This document shows, one piece after another, positions 14,854 through 23,376 of a DNA stretch of 38,404 bases. This DNA is from Actinomycetota bacterium (GTDB lineage Bacteria > Actinomycetota > Acidimicrobiia > Acidimicrobiales > Microtrichaceae). The stretch's first letter is position 1, and each line of letters opens with the position of its first letter. A program made the position numbers and the translations under genes. Where the stretch lies: positions 1-38,404 of the forward strand of contig VGBZ01000024.1 in NCBI GenBank assembly GCA_016870275.1, read 5' to 3'. A model generated the notes under the pieces. That model ran no database searches, had not been told where the DNA came from, and saw only the letters and a list, made by a program, of their open reading frames with translations.

Positions 14854-17088
14854 TCAGCCCTGCGTCGTGCCGGCACCGAGGGCGTCGGGAAGCCACGACT
14901 GCGATGCGTCGGCGAGTTCGGCCACGGTCACATCGAGCAGGCCGCCGACCGACAGTCGGTCCCCGCCGACGGACCCGATCTCCTGGTGTGCGACCTCGCT
15001 GGATTCGAGAAGGCTCCGGAGCGACGTTGCGTGCTGCTCGGCGACGCACAGGAGAACCCGTCCGCCCGACTCCGAGAACAACTCCCCATGGTCGGCGATC
15101 AACGATACGGTCGCACCGACACCGCCGTTGACGGCCATCTCCGCCAGGGTCAGCGCCAGACCTCCGGAACCAACGTCGTGAGCGCCGGCGACCAGGCAGG
15201 CGTTCACGGCGTCCCGCACGGCGCCAGCTACGCCGGCCACGGCGTGGAGGTCGAGGGACGGGAGCGTCCCACGGCCGCGATGACCACGGCGTGCGGCCCA
15301 TCGAGACCCGTCGAGCACGGGATCGGTCCGGCCGACCAGGAACAATCGGGCACCCTCCGTGAGCGCCACCGGGGGCGGCACACGATCGAGGGCGTCGACG
15401 ACGCCGAGCAGGCCCACGATCGGAGTGGGATCGATGTCCCGTCCGCGCGACTCGTTGTAGAGGCTGACGTTGCCCCCGATACACGGCACACCGAAGATCC
15501 GGAGCGCCTCGGAGAGCCCGTCGACGCTCTCGGAGAACTGCCACATCACCTCGGGGTGCTCGGGATTCCCGAAGTTCATGCAGTTGACCATGGCCACGGG
15601 CCGGGCTCCCACGACCGCCAGGTTCAACAGCGACTCCGCCACCGTCATGGCGCTACCGACCCGAGGGTCGACGGCACACCACAGATGGTTGCCGTCGGTC
15701 GTCAGCGCCAGACCCCGACCGGTGTCCTCGCCGGTCGTCGGGTGCTTGAGCCGGAGGACCGCAGCGTCACCTCCCGGGCCGACGACGGTGTTGAGGAAGA
15801 GCATGTGGTCGTACTGCGACCACACCCACCGGGTGTCACCGACGAGCGCCAGCAGGTCAGGACCGCAGTCCCCGGGGGCGTCCAGCGAAGCGGCTCGGTC
15901 CGAGCGACGTTCCTCGAGGTCAGCGGGGGCGGAGCGGGGTCGGTCGTAGAGCGGGGCGTCCTCCTCGAGCGACTTCGCCGGGACGTCAGCGAGGACGTCG
16001 CCGGAGGCGTCGACGACCCGAAGTCGGCCCGATCCGGTGACCGTGCCGATGACCGTGGCCCGCACCTCCCAACGGCGAGCGATGTCGAGCACCTCGTCGA
16101 GACGTTCGGGCGTCACGATCGCCAGCATCCGCTCCTGTGACTCCGAGGTCATCACCTCGAACGGCTCCATGCCGGGTTGGCGGCGGGGAACGACGTCCAC
16201 AGCAACATCCATTCCGGCTCCACCCTTGGCTGCGGTCTCGGAGGTGGCACAGGTGATCCCAGCACCACCGAGGTCCTGGACGCCGATTGCGAGTTCACGG
16301 TCGAGCAGTTCGAGGCACGCTTCGATGAGGCGCTTCTCCTCGAACGGGTCACCGACCTGGACGCTGGGGCGCTTCTCAGCGTCGGACTCCTCGTCGGAGA
16401 ATCCAGCCGAGGCCAGTACCGACACCCCGCCGATTCCATCACGTCCGGTGGTCGATCCGAGGAGGACCGCAAGGTTGCCGACACCCTCGGCGCGGCCGAG
16501 CACGAGCCGTTCGACGGGCATGAGACCGAGACACAGGACGTTCACGAGCGGGTTGTCGGCGTAGGTCTCATCGAACACGGTCTCCCCGCCGACCGTCGGT
16601 ACACCGACGGAGTTGCCGTAACCGCTGATCCCCGACACGACACCCTCAGCCACCCAGCGGGCCCTGGCGTCCTCGAGCGGACCGAACCGGAGTGGGTCCA
16701 TGACCGCAATGGGCCGGGCCCCGACCGAGAAGATGTCCCGCAGGATGCCGCCGACGCCGGTCGCCGCTCCCTGATACGGCTCGATCGCCGAGGGGTGGTT
16801 GTGGCTCTCGATCCGCAGCGCAGCGGCGATACCGTCACCGACGTCGACCACTCCGGCGCCCTCGCCCGGCCCGACGAGGACCCACGGCGCCTCGGTCGGG
16901 AACCGACGCAGGTGGATGCGACTGCTCTTGTACGAGCAGTGCTCGGACCACATCACGGAGTACATCGCGAGTTCGAGGTGGTTGGGATGGCGCCCGAGCG
17001 TCTCGGCGATCCGTACGAACTCGTCGTCGGTCAGGCCAAGTGACAGGTGGGTCTCATCTGGAGGTGAGAACTCCGGCTCGCTCGACAT
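14854..17088 (-). CDS. purL: FGAM synthase large subunit (small-type PurL)
   Basis: 744 residues, the size of the PurL that works with separate PurQ and PurS. It converts FGAR to FGAM using ammonia from PurQ. Seen are the catalytic-type His50 in [62 protein letters not shown] and, in the second half, [27 protein letters not shown] and [13 protein letters not shown]. purQ and purS are also on the minus strand but upstream, separated by a plus-strand gene, so purL needs its own promoter. A TAGGTT box lies 8 bases before ATG 17088 with no ribosome site. gluQ and purF follow. Confidence 0.96.
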   Translation of the reverse strand: MSSEPEFSPPDETHLSLGLTDDEFVRIAETLGRHPNHLELAMYSVMWSEHCSYKSSRIHLRRFPTEAPWVLVGPGEGAGVVDVGDGIAAALRIESHNHPSAIEPYQGAATGVGGILRDIFSVGARPIAVMDPLRFGPLEDARARWVAEGVVSGISGYGNSVGVPTVGGETVFDETYADNPLVNVLCLGLMPVERLVLGRAEGVGNLAVLLGSTTGRDGIGGVSVLASAGFSDEESDAEKRPSVQVGDPFEEKRLIEACLELLDRELAIGVQDLGGAGITCATSETAAKGGAGMDVAVDVVPRRQPGMEPFEVMTSESQERMLAIVTPERLDEVLDIARRWEVRATVIGTVTGSGRLRVVDASGDVLADVPAKSLEEDAPLYDRPRSAPADLEERRSDRAASLDAPGDCGPDLLALVGDTRWVWSQYDHMLFLNTVVGPGGDAAVLRLKHPTTGEDTGRGLALTTDGNHLWCAVDPRVGSAMTVAESLLNLAVVGARPVAMVNCMNFGNPEHPEVMWQFSESVDGLSEALRIFGVPCIGGNVSLYNESRGRDIDPTPIVGLLGVVDALDRVPPPVALTEGARLFLVGRTDPVLDGSRWAARRGHRGRGTLPSLDLHAVAGVAGAVRDAVNACLVAGAHDVGSGGLALTLAEMAVNGGVGATVSLIADHGELFSESGGRVLLCVAEQHATSLRSLLESSEVAHQEIGSVGGDRLSVGGLLDVTVAELADASQSWLPDALGAGTTQG

Positions 17089-17096
17089 CGACGCCG

Positions 17097-17102
17097 AACC
17101 TA
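17097..17102 (-). promoter_or_regulatory. Candidate -10 box of purL (leaderless)
   Basis: TAGGTT on the minus strand ends 8 bases before the purL ATG and there is no Shine-Dalgarno sequence, so the transcript would start at or within a base or two of the ATG. No clear -35 is seen. Confidence 0.4.
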
Positions 17103-17244
17103 CTGCCTGTGAACGATGCCTCGGCTCATCGTCTCGCCCGGCGAGCCCGGACGCGCCAACGAGAAGATGATCTGCTCCGCCACCTGTCGAGCATCGCCGA
17201 CATCAACAATGAGTCGCCGACACACATCGCGTTCAATCACGCAA

Positions 17245-17273
17245 TTGCCAACGCCGTGATTGAGGGCAATAGT
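17245..17273 (+). promoter_or_regulatory. Promoter of the small basic protein gene (leaderless)
   Basis: TTGCCA (5 of 6 to TTGACA) and AATAGT (4 of 6 to TATAAT) are exactly 17 bases apart. The -10 ends 6 bases before ATG 17280, which places the expected start of transcription on the A of the ATG. The surrounding ~60 bases are clearly less GC-rich than the genes around them. The rest of the 17089-17279 gap holds only the divergent purL box. Confidence 0.55.
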
Positions 17274-17279
17274 GACCCC

Positions 17280-17690
17280 ATGCCAACCAAGAAGACCCGC
17301 ACCATGACGACCGAACACAAAGCGGCAATCGCTGCCGGACGGACCGAGAGTCGTGCCGTGAAGAACTACCTCGAAGCCCTCGAGCGAAACCGGCCGAAGC
17401 GAGGCCGCAAGCGCACACCTGATTCAATCAACAAACGGCTCTCGACAATCGACTCCCAACTCGCAACCGCCGACGTCGTCAAGCGCCTCGCTCTGGTGCA
17501 GGAGCGACTCGACCTCCTCGCCGAACTCGACCGCCTCGGCGACCAGGAGGACATCTCCGTCGCTGAGGCCGAGTTCGTCGAGGTCGCCGCCGCCTACAGC
17601 GAGCGCAAGGGCATCTCCTACAGCGCTTGGCGCGAGATCGGCGTATCGGCAGCGGTCCTCAAGGCCGCAGGGGTGTCGAGGAGTTCCTGA
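17280..17690 (+). CDS. Small basic conserved actinobacterial protein
   Basis: 136 residues from ATG 17280. The frame is open back to 17040, but that part overlaps purL and is not protein-like. The N-terminal 50 residues are very basic (MPTKKTRTMTTEHKAAIAAG, then NRPKRGRKRTPDSINKRL). They are followed by a helical, coiled-coil-like part (LVQERLDLLAELDRLGD) and a C-terminal segment EFVEVAAAYSERKGISYSAWREIGVSAAVLKAAGV. I recall this layout, especially KPKRGRKRTPESI and ERKGISYxAWRExGV, from uncharacterised proteins found widely in actinobacteria; nucleic-acid binding is plausible but unproven. It lies alone on the plus strand between purL and purQ, splitting the purine cluster. Confidence 0.8.
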   Translation: MPTKKTRTMTTEHKAAIAAGRTESRAVKNYLEALERNRPKRGRKRTPDSINKRLSTIDSQLATADVVKRLALVQERLDLLAELDRLGDQEDISVAEAEFVEVAAAYSERKGISYSAWREIGVSAAVLKAAGVSRSS

Positions 17691-17703
17691 GCTGCCGGCC
17701 GGC

Positions 17704-17715
17704 CGGTCCGGACCG
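17704..17715. terminator. GC-rich palindrome between convergent genes
   Basis: CGGTCCGGACCG, together with the flanking GCCGGCCGGCC, lies in the 43-base gap between the small basic gene and purQ, whose stops face each other. It could stop transcription from both sides; there is no T-tract. Confidence 0.3.
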
Positions 17716-17733
17716 CGCCTGCAACTCCGAGGT

Positions 17734-18402
17734 TCAGACGGTCCCGCTGTCGAGAATCGAGGTGATCAGCGGACGGCCGTCGGTCGATCCGAGGAGTTCG
17801 TGGCAGGCCCGCTCAGGGTGCGGCATGAGCCCGACCACGTTCCGGCCTGCGTTGCAGACACCGGCGATGCCATCGACGGATCCGTTGGGATTGTCGATGT
17901 ATCGGAGCACCACACGATCCTCTGATCGAAGCTCGGCGAGCGTCTCGTTCGAGCAGGTGTAGTTCCCCTCGAAGTGATTGATCGGGATGCGGACGATCTG
18001 CCCGTCGTCGGCAGCAGAAGTGAGTGCGGAGTCCGTGGTCTCGACACGCAATGAGACCATCTCGCAGCGGAACTTCAAACCGGCATTCTTCTGGAGTGCT
18101 CCGGGCAGCAGGCCGGCTTCGGTCAGCACCTGAAAGCCGTTGCAGATCCCGATCACCGGACCGCCCTCAGCGGCGAATTCAGCCACGGCGGCCATGACCG
18201 GGGAGAACCTGGCGATGGCTCCGGGACGGAGGTAGTCGCCGTGGGCGAAACCGCCGGCAACGACCACTGCATCGGCGCCGACGAGCGTGTCGGCGTCATG
18301 GAACACGACCGCTGCGGTCCCGCCGAGCGACTCGACCGCCTCCACCACGTCGAACTCGCAGTTGGTGCCCGGGAACCGGACCACCGCCACGTGGGGAGGC
18401 AT
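17734..18402 (-). CDS. purQ: FGAM synthase glutaminase subunit
   Basis: 222 residues, a class I glutamine amidotransferase. It releases ammonia for PurL. The catalytic triad is visible: Cys87 in GICNGFQVL, His195 and Glu197 in MPHPERA. The start (HVAVVRFPGTNCEFD) and GGFAHGDYLRPGAIARFSPVM are family signatures. ATG 18402 overlaps the purS stop by one base (TGATG), so the two subunits are coupled and made in step. It is the last gene of the purB-purC-purS-purQ run; its stop faces the small basic gene across 43 bases. Confidence 0.96.
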   Translation of the reverse strand: MPPHVAVVRFPGTNCEFDVVEAVESLGGTAAVVFHDADTLVGADAVVVAGGFAHGDYLRPGAIARFSPVMAAVAEFAAEGGPVIGICNGFQVLTEAGLLPGALQKNAGLKFRCEMVSLRVETTDSALTSAADDGQIVRIPINHFEGNYTCSNETLAELRSEDRVVLRYIDNPNGSVDGIAGVCNAGRNVVGLMPHPERACHELLGSTDGRPLITSILDSGTV

Positions 18403-18665
18403 CAGCTCGCCGGCGACACGACGCTCAGGATCACCTCGGCGTCCTCGATCACGGGGTTGGTCAGGAATCGGTGGCAGAGGTCGTCGACCTCGGCCCGAGC
18501 CGTCGACTCATCGATGGCGGTGACGGTGAACCGGATGCTCTTGCCGACCCGGACACCGCTGACACCGTCGAACCCGAGCGCTGGAAGCGCCCGTTCGATG
18601 GTCGATCCCTGGGGGTCGGCGATCCCGGGACGGAGGCGAACTTCCACGACGACATCGAAGGTCAC
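18402..18665 (-). CDS. purS: FGAM synthase subunit PurS
   Basis: 87 residues, the usual PurS size. PurS bridges PurQ and PurL in the three-part FGAM synthase. Signature parts are FDVVVEVRLRPGIADPQGSTIERALPALG, VSGVRVGKSIRF and the C-terminal LTNPVIEDAEVIL. GTG 18665 has a GGGAG ribosome site 9 bases upstream. The 77-base gap behind purC (18666-18742) carries two GGGTGTCC-type repeats before the ribosome site but no gene. Confidence 0.95.
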   Translation of the reverse strand: MTFDVVVEVRLRPGIADPQGSTIERALPALGFDGVSGVRVGKSIRFTVTAIDESTARAEVDDLCHRFLTNPVIEDAEVILSVVSPAS

Positions 18666-18742
18666 TCAGCGATGCTCCCACACCGGGGGACACCCGACGG
18701 ACACCCGCCGGACTCCCGGATTGCGGTGGTGCACCTCGGGCC

Positions 18743-19669
18743 TCAAGCGCCGGGCCACTCCGCCAGCTTCAGCCCGCAGATCCGCTCGTACGCCTGCACG
18801 TAGCGTCCTCTGGTGGCGTCCACCACTGCGGCTGGCAGCGGTGGAGGTGGCGGGGCCTTGTCCCAGTCGAGAGTCTCGAGGAAATCCCTGACGGGTTGCT
18901 TGTCGAAGCCGGATGGAGTCGCTCCGGGCTGCCAGTCCTCTGCCAGCCAGTAACGAGACGAGTCCGGGGTCAGCACCTCATCGGCCAGGACGAGTTCGAC
19001 CGGACCGTACGGCGACTCGTCCTGCTCGTCACGCACCAGGCCGAGTTCGAACTTGGTGTCGGCCAGCAGGAATCCGGCGGCCTCGGCCCGGGTCGCAGCT
19101 TGCTCGAACATCGCCAGACTCGTCGCCCGCGCCCGCTCGGCGAGTTCGCCGCCGACCAGGTCAACGGCCCGGTCGAAGTTGATGTTCTCATCGTGATCAC
19201 CGACGGCGGCCTTGGTCGACGGGGTGAAGATCGGTTCGGGCAGGCGGTCGGCCTCGACCAGCCCGGCGAGAACCGTCGTGCCGTGGATCGTCCCGCTCTG
19301 GCGATACTCCTTCCATGCCGACCCGGTGACGTAGGCCCGGACGATGCACTCGATCGGCAACATCTCGGCTCGATGACACAGCATCACCCGCCCGGCGAGC
19401 TCCGGACGGCGGGCCACCTCGGGAAGATCGGCGAGGTCGGTGGAGATCAAGTGGTTGCCCACGGTGTCGCTCAACTCGGCGAACCAGAACGCCGACATGG
19501 CCGTCAGTACCCGACCCTTGTCGGGCACGGGCTCGGCCATGACGACGTCGAAGGCGGAGAGCCGATCCGAGGCCACCATGAGGATGCGGTCCTCCCCGGC
19601 GTCGTAGAGGTCACGGACCTTCCCCCGGTGGATGTGCGGCAGGCCGACCCCGGGAGCATCCGAGGTCAC
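18743..19669 (-). CDS. purC: SAICAR synthetase
   Basis: 308 residues, the longer PurC form. It joins CAIR and aspartate with ATP. Marks are GKVRDLYDAGEDRILMVASDRLSAFDVV near the N-terminus, the central ECIVRAYVTGSAWKEY, the metal and substrate loop STKAAVGDHDENI and the ADTKFELGLV segment. The C-terminal DSSRYWLAEDWQPGATPSGFDKQPVRDFL is also typical. ATG 19669 overlaps the purB stop (ATGA), so purB and purC are translationally coupled. A Pro-rich linker (KAPPPPPLP) precedes the last helix. Confidence 0.96.
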   Translation of the reverse strand: MTSDAPGVGLPHIHRGKVRDLYDAGEDRILMVASDRLSAFDVVMAEPVPDKGRVLTAMSAFWFAELSDTVGNHLISTDLADLPEVARRPELAGRVMLCHRAEMLPIECIVRAYVTGSAWKEYRQSGTIHGTTVLAGLVEADRLPEPIFTPSTKAAVGDHDENINFDRAVDLVGGELAERARATSLAMFEQAATRAEAAGFLLADTKFELGLVRDEQDESPYGPVELVLADEVLTPDSSRYWLAEDWQPGATPSGFDKQPVRDFLETLDWDKAPPPPPLPAAVVDATRGRYVQAYERICGLKLAEWPGA

Positions 19670-21111
19670 AGGATCTCCTCGCCGGTGTAGCCCGCTGCGG
19701 CCGGATACCGATCGGCGAGGTCGCCCACGGCTGCGACGAACTCGGCCACCTGACGGTCAGCGGTTCCGACGAACGACAACGGCTCCCCCACAGCTGCCCG
19801 CACTGCCGCAACGTCGAGGCCGAGTCTCGGGTCAGCGGCGAGACGCTCGATCAGGTCGTTGGAGTCCGATCCGTCGGATCGGAGTGCCAGGGCGACGTCG
19901 ACAGCGTGGGACTTGATGACCTCGTGTGCGACCTCCCGCCCGACTCCGGCCTGCACCGCTGCGGTCAGCACCTTCGTGGTGGCGAGGAACGGTAGGTACC
20001 GGCGGAGCTCGCGCTCGATGACCGCTGGAAAGGCGCCGAACCCGCCCAGGACATCGAGCAGCGTCTGGAACGCTCCGTCGGCGGCAAAGAACGCATCAGG
20101 CAACATCACACGGCGAACGACCGAACAGCTCACGTCTCCTTCGTTCCACTGTTCACCGGCGAGTCCCGCCGCCATTGCCAGATGCCCGTTCAGGATGACC
20201 CGGAACCCTCCGATGCGCTCACAGCTGCGGGCATTCATCTTGTGGGGCATGGCCGATGAACCCACCTGCCCCTCGCGGAATCCCTCCGTGACGAGTTCGT
20301 TTCCCGCCATCAGCCGAATGGTGAGCGCCAGCGATGCGGGGCCGTCCACGAGCTGCACGAGCGTTGAGACCACGTCGAGGTCGAGTGAGCGCGGGTAGAC
20401 CTGACCGACGCTGTTGAGGATGCGTTCGAACCCGAGGTGTTCGGCAACGACACGTTCGAGATCGGCGACCTGTTCGGCTCCACCGAGGAGGTCGAGTTGA
20501 TCCTGCTGCGTGCCGACGGGGCCCTTCAGTCCCCGCATGGGGTACCGCTCGATGAGCTGCTCGAGACGCTCCACTGCGACGAGGAGTTCCTCACCTGCAC
20601 TCCCGAACCGCTTGCCGACGGTCGTCGCCTGGGCCGCCACGTTGTGGCTGCGGCCGACCATCACCGTGGAGGCGTGCTCAGCCGAGACAGCGGCGAGCGC
20701 CACTAGCGCAGCCACCGCACGGTCACGGATCAGCTCGAGGCTGCGACGAACCTGAAGCTGCTCGACGTTCTCGGTGAGGTCCCTGCTGGTCATGGCCTTG
20801 TGGGCGTGCTGGTGGCCGGCGAGTTCGGAGAACTCATCGAGTCGAGCCTTGACGTCATGCCGGGTGACACGCTCACGAGCGTCGATCGAGTCGAGGTCGA
20901 CACGGTCGACGACGCTCTCGTAGTCGACGATGACATCCGGTGGGATGTCCACGCCGAGCTGGGCCTGCGCCCGCATGACAGCGATCCACAACTGACGCTC
21001 GAGGACCACCTTCTGCTCCGGTGACCACAGCTCGACGAGTTCAGCGCTGGCGTAGCGGCCGGCGAGCACGTTGGGAATGATGGACGGGGCCGCCTCACGG
21101 GGTGGTCTCAT
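19666..21111 (-). CDS. purB: Adenylosuccinate lyase
   Basis: 481 residues from ATG 21111, chosen over the longer frame (21150) because a GGGGAG site lies 9 bases before it and the homology-like part starts just after it (IIPNVLAGRYASAELVELWSPEQK). It splits SAICAR in IMP synthesis and adenylosuccinate in AMP synthesis. Seen are TSRDLTENVEQLQ, the His motif VGRSHNVAAQATTVGKRF and the fumarate-lyase signature GSSAMPHKMNARSCERI that holds the mobile catalytic Ser. It is the first gene of the purB-purC-purS-purQ run and divergent from the zinc-binding gene across 102 bases, where both promoters must lie. Confidence 0.95.
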   Translation of the reverse strand: MRPPREAAPSIIPNVLAGRYASAELVELWSPEQKVVLERQLWIAVMRAQAQLGVDIPPDVIVDYESVVDRVDLDSIDARERVTRHDVKARLDEFSELAGHQHAHKAMTSRDLTENVEQLQVRRSLELIRDRAVAALVALAAVSAEHASTVMVGRSHNVAAQATTVGKRFGSAGEELLVAVERLEQLIERYPMRGLKGPVGTQQDQLDLLGGAEQVADLERVVAEHLGFERILNSVGQVYPRSLDLDVVSTLVQLVDGPASLALTIRLMAGNELVTEGFREGQVGSSAMPHKMNARSCERIGGFRVILNGHLAMAAGLAGEQWNEGDVSCSVVRRVMLPDAFFAADGAFQTLLDVLGGFGAFPAVIERELRRYLPFLATTKVLTAAVQAGVGREVAHEVIKSHAVDVALALRSDGSDSNDLIERLAADPRLGLDVAAVRAAVGEPLSFVGTADRQVAEFVAAVGDLADRYPAAAGYTGEEIL

Positions 21112-21213
21112 CGGCTCATTCTCCCCGAGGTCGTGGGTCGTACGCACCACAGCAGTGCAGTTGCGGCGGGGAGGTGCCGATGATCATTCACCGGAGACCG
21201 GGAGGTCGCGACG

Positions 21214-21585
21214 ATGGGGTACGTCTGCCAGCACCATCCGAACGAGTCCGCCGTTGAGGTGTGTGACCGTTGTGGGCACACGCTCTGTGACCGCTGTGTG
21301 GTCACCGTCCGCGGCTCCGAAGCACTGTGCAGATCATGTGCGCTCTCCGACGCCGGAGTGCGCCGACGGAACTCGCTGCGACCGGCACCGCGACACCACG
21401 TGGTCCGCTTGCGCCGGGAGTTGCGCTCCGAGCTTCCGGTGGCCCCATCGGAGGGGGGCGACAACACTGCCAACGGCAGCGACAACACTGCCAACGGCAG
21501 CGACAACACTGCCAACGGCAGCGGGGACACGCTCTGGTGGTCCGAGGAGGAACCAACCAAGAGCGCCTGGAGTCGGCGATTCTGA
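21214..21585 (+). CDS. Small B-box-like zinc-binding protein with DNTANGS repeats
   Basis: 123 residues. The first 43 carry Cys5, His8, Cys17, Cys20, Cys25, Cys28, Cys39 and Cys42 (CQHHP, CDRCGHTLCDRC, ALCRSC), a spacing like B-box or zinc-ribbon N-terminal domains that bind two zincs. A basic stretch follows (RRRNSLRPAPRHHVVRLRREL), then three perfect DNTANGS repeats and a Trp-containing tail. ATG 21214 has a GGGAGG site 8 bases upstream. It has no membrane helix. It sits alone on the plus strand between purB and purE, which transcribe the other way. Function unknown; a protein-binding or regulatory role is a guess. Confidence 0.82.
   Translation: MGYVCQHHPNESAVEVCDRCGHTLCDRCVVTVRGSEALCRSCALSDAGVRRRNSLRPAPRHHVVRLRRELRSELPVAPSEGGDNTANGSDNTANGSDNTANGSGDTLWWSEEEPTKSAWSRRF
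21460..21522 (+). repeat. Three perfect 21-base tandem repeats
   Basis: The unit beginning GACAACACTG is present three times without a mismatch (21460-21480, 21481-21501, 21502-21522). It is in frame and encodes DNTANGS each time. The lack of even silent differences points to recent expansion. Confidence 0.97.
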
Positions 21586-21607
21586 TCGGCGGGAAGCGGG
21601 GCGGCCC

Positions 21608-22114
21608 TCACCGATCGAGGTGTTCGTCCTGATCGAGAGCGTGGCGCTCGAGGCGTGAGCGATACTCCTTGAGCCGGGCCGATAGATGCTCGTCGGACAC
21701 GGCGAGGATACGGATCGCCATCAGGCCGGCATTGAGTGCCCCACCGATCGCCATGGTGGCGACGGGAACCCCACCGGGCATCTGAACGATCGAGTGCAAC
21801 GAGTCGACGCCACCGAGGTTCGTCGTGGGGACGGGCACCCCGACCACCGGCAGCGTCGTCAATGCCGCCACCATGCCGGGAAGGTGGGCGGCTCCACCCG
21901 CTCCGGCGACGACGACCCGGAGCCCGCTCGACCGGGCCGAACGGGCGTAATCGACCATTCGCTCGGGGCTTCGATGGGCCGACACGACCCGAATCTCGAA
22001 CGGGACCCCGAACTCGGCGAGCACGTCAGCAGCGGGTTGCATGGTCGGGAGGTCCGAGGCGCTGCCCATGATGATGCCGACGAGCGGGCCGCCAGCGGCG
22101 TTGGAATCACTCAC
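21608..22114 (-). CDS. purE: N5-CAIR mutase (class I PurE)
   Basis: 168 residues from GTG 22114, with a GGAAGGA ribosome site 7 bases upstream; the longer frame to 22489 overlaps purK and is not protein-like. PurE shifts the carboxyl of N5-CAIR to make CAIR. Conserved parts are [24 protein letters not shown] with the catalytic-region His, [18 protein letters not shown], and [36 protein letters not shown]. It is the bacterial class I form, which fits the presence of PurK directly upstream. It is convergent with the zinc-binding gene across 22 bases. Confidence 0.95.
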   Translation of the reverse strand: MSDSNAAGGPLVGIIMGSASDLPTMQPAADVLAEFGVPFEIRVVSAHRSPERMVDYARSARSSGLRVVVAGAGGAAHLPGMVAALTTLPVVGVPVPTTNLGGVDSLHSIVQMPGGVPVATMAIGGALNAGLMAIRILAVSDEHLSARLKEYRSRLERHALDQDEHLDR

Positions 22115-22130
22115 GTCGCCATCCTTCCAC
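22107..22130 (-). other. Possible 7-codon leader ORF overlapping the purE start
   Basis: A GTG at 22130 follows a GGGAGG site by 7 bases and opens a frame of seven codons (MEGWRRE) whose stop lies just inside purE. In another frame, ATG 22137 gives eight codons ending in a TGA that overlaps the purE GTG. Either could couple purE to upstream translation; both may be chance. Confidence 0.2.
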
Positions 22131-22145
22131 GCCCCATCCTCCCAC
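22118..22145 (-). repeat. Duplicated ribosome-site segment before purE
   Basis: Two 13-base copies (22118-22130 and 22133-22145, 11 of 13 identical, period 15) each carry a purine-rich GGA(A/G)GGATGG-like core on the minus strand. The proximal copy is the purE ribosome site; the distal one would serve the tiny leader frame. Confidence 0.6.
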
Positions 22146-22191
22146 GCCCGGGAGCGTCCACCCGTGGCTGTTTCCGATGGGAGAGATCGGA

Positions 22192-23376
22192 TCAGTCGAC
22201 GCCGGACAGCACGGCAGCTGCGGTCCGGGCACGTTGCCGGGTGAGCGCGCGGTCCGCACCCACCACCGTCACGTGGCCGATCTTTCGACCGGGGCGAGCG
22301 GTCTTGCCGTAGAGATGCACGTGAGCCTCGGGCACCGTCGACAGCGCCAGGGCCTGCCGCTGACGTGGGTCGGCTCCGGCGGCACCGACCACATTGACCA
22401 TGGTTGCGGCCGGGGCGAGCGGACTGGTGGGGCCGAGCGGCCAGTCGAGGACGGCTCGAAGGTGCTGGGCGAACTGCGAGGTGCCGCACGCCTCGATGGT
22501 CAGGTGACCGCTGTTGTGGACCCGAGGTGCGACCTCGTTGACGATCACGGTCGGATCAGCCCGATCACCGACCAGGAACAACTCGACGGCGAGCACTCCG
22601 ATGGCCTCGGCCGCTTCGGCGACACCCACGGCGACGTCGAGCGCTCGGGCTTCGACCTCGGGCGGCCAGCCGGATGGCAGGACCACCTCGTTGCACATGC
22701 CGTCGACCTGCACCGTCTCGAGGACCGGCCACGTCGCCACTTCGCCGCTCGGCCGTCGGGCGAGCAGCACGGCGACCTCGCCGACGAGGGAGAGTTCAGG
22801 TTCGAGCACGAGCGGGGCGCCGCTCCAGTCCCGGACGAACGCTGCGAGCTCGGCGGGAGGCAGCATCCAGACCCCTCGCCCGTCGTAACCACCCCGACTG
22901 GCCTTGACGACCACATGCCCATCCGGAGCCGCCCAACGCTCGGCGAAGGCCAGAGCGGAGTCGACCGTCGCCGCCACCGTCTCGGCGGACCCACCCGGAG
23001 TCGGAGCGTCGAGGACCAGGAACGGTGGCACCGGAAGGCCTGCCTCGGCGAAGCGCTGCCGCTGATACGCCTTGTCCGAGCAACGCAGGGTGGCCACCGA
23101 CGGTCGCACCACCACCCCGGCCGCCTCGAGCTGCTCGAGCGCATCATGATCGACGTTCTCGTGGTCGAAGGTCAGCACGTCGGCCCCCTCGGCCACTCGG
23201 GCGAGGGCCTCCGGATCGTCAGGCGAACCGATGACCACGTCGGTGACGACCTCCGACGCCCCTTCGTCGTTGGGCGCTGCGAGCACCCGGAGTCGGATTC
23301 CGAGCGGCGAGGCCGCCTCGGCGAGCATCCGAGCCAACTGGCCGCCACCGACGACGGCGACGACCGGCGGGTTCAC
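22192..23376 (-). CDS. purK: N5-carboxyaminoimidazole ribonucleotide synthetase
   Basis: 394 residues, an ATP-grasp enzyme that makes N5-CAIR from AIR, bicarbonate and ATP. Marks are [19 protein letters not shown] at the N-terminus, [16 protein letters not shown] (usually TFEFENV), [36 protein letters not shown] for the ATP lysine and glycine loop, and [32 protein letters not shown] 23376 overlaps the purD stop (GTGA). The next gene purE starts 77 bases after its stop; that gap holds the duplicated ribosome site. Confidence 0.96.
   Translation of the reverse strand: MNPPVVAVVGGGQLARMLAEAASPLGIRLRVLAAPNDEGASEVVTDVVIGSPDDPEALARVAEGADVLTFDHENVDHDALEQLEAAGVVVRPSVATLRCSDKAYQRQRFAEAGLPVPPFLVLDAPTPGGSAETVAATVDSALAFAERWAAPDGHVVVKASRGGYDGRGVWMLPPAELAAFVRDWSGAPLVLEPELSLVGEVAVLLARRPSGEVATWPVLETVQVDGMCNEVVLPSGWPPEVEARALDVAVGVAEAAEAIGVLAVELFLVGDRADPTVIVNEVAPRVHNSGHLTIEACGTSQFAQHLRAVLDWPLGPTSPLAPAATMVNVVGAAGADPRQRQALALSTVPEAHVHLYGKTARPGRKIGHVTVVGADRALTRQRARTAAAVLSGVD

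Noticed and set aside
14119-16140. 673-codon plus-strand frame
   Set aside because: Antisense shadow of gluQ and purL, no recognisable motif.
17040-17279. N-terminal extension of the small basic protein
   Set aside because: It overlaps purL and the divergent promoter region; the promoter at 17245-17273 fits the ATG at 17280.
21460-21522. CRISPR-like repeats
   Set aside because: The three copies are directly adjacent without spacers and in frame in a gene.
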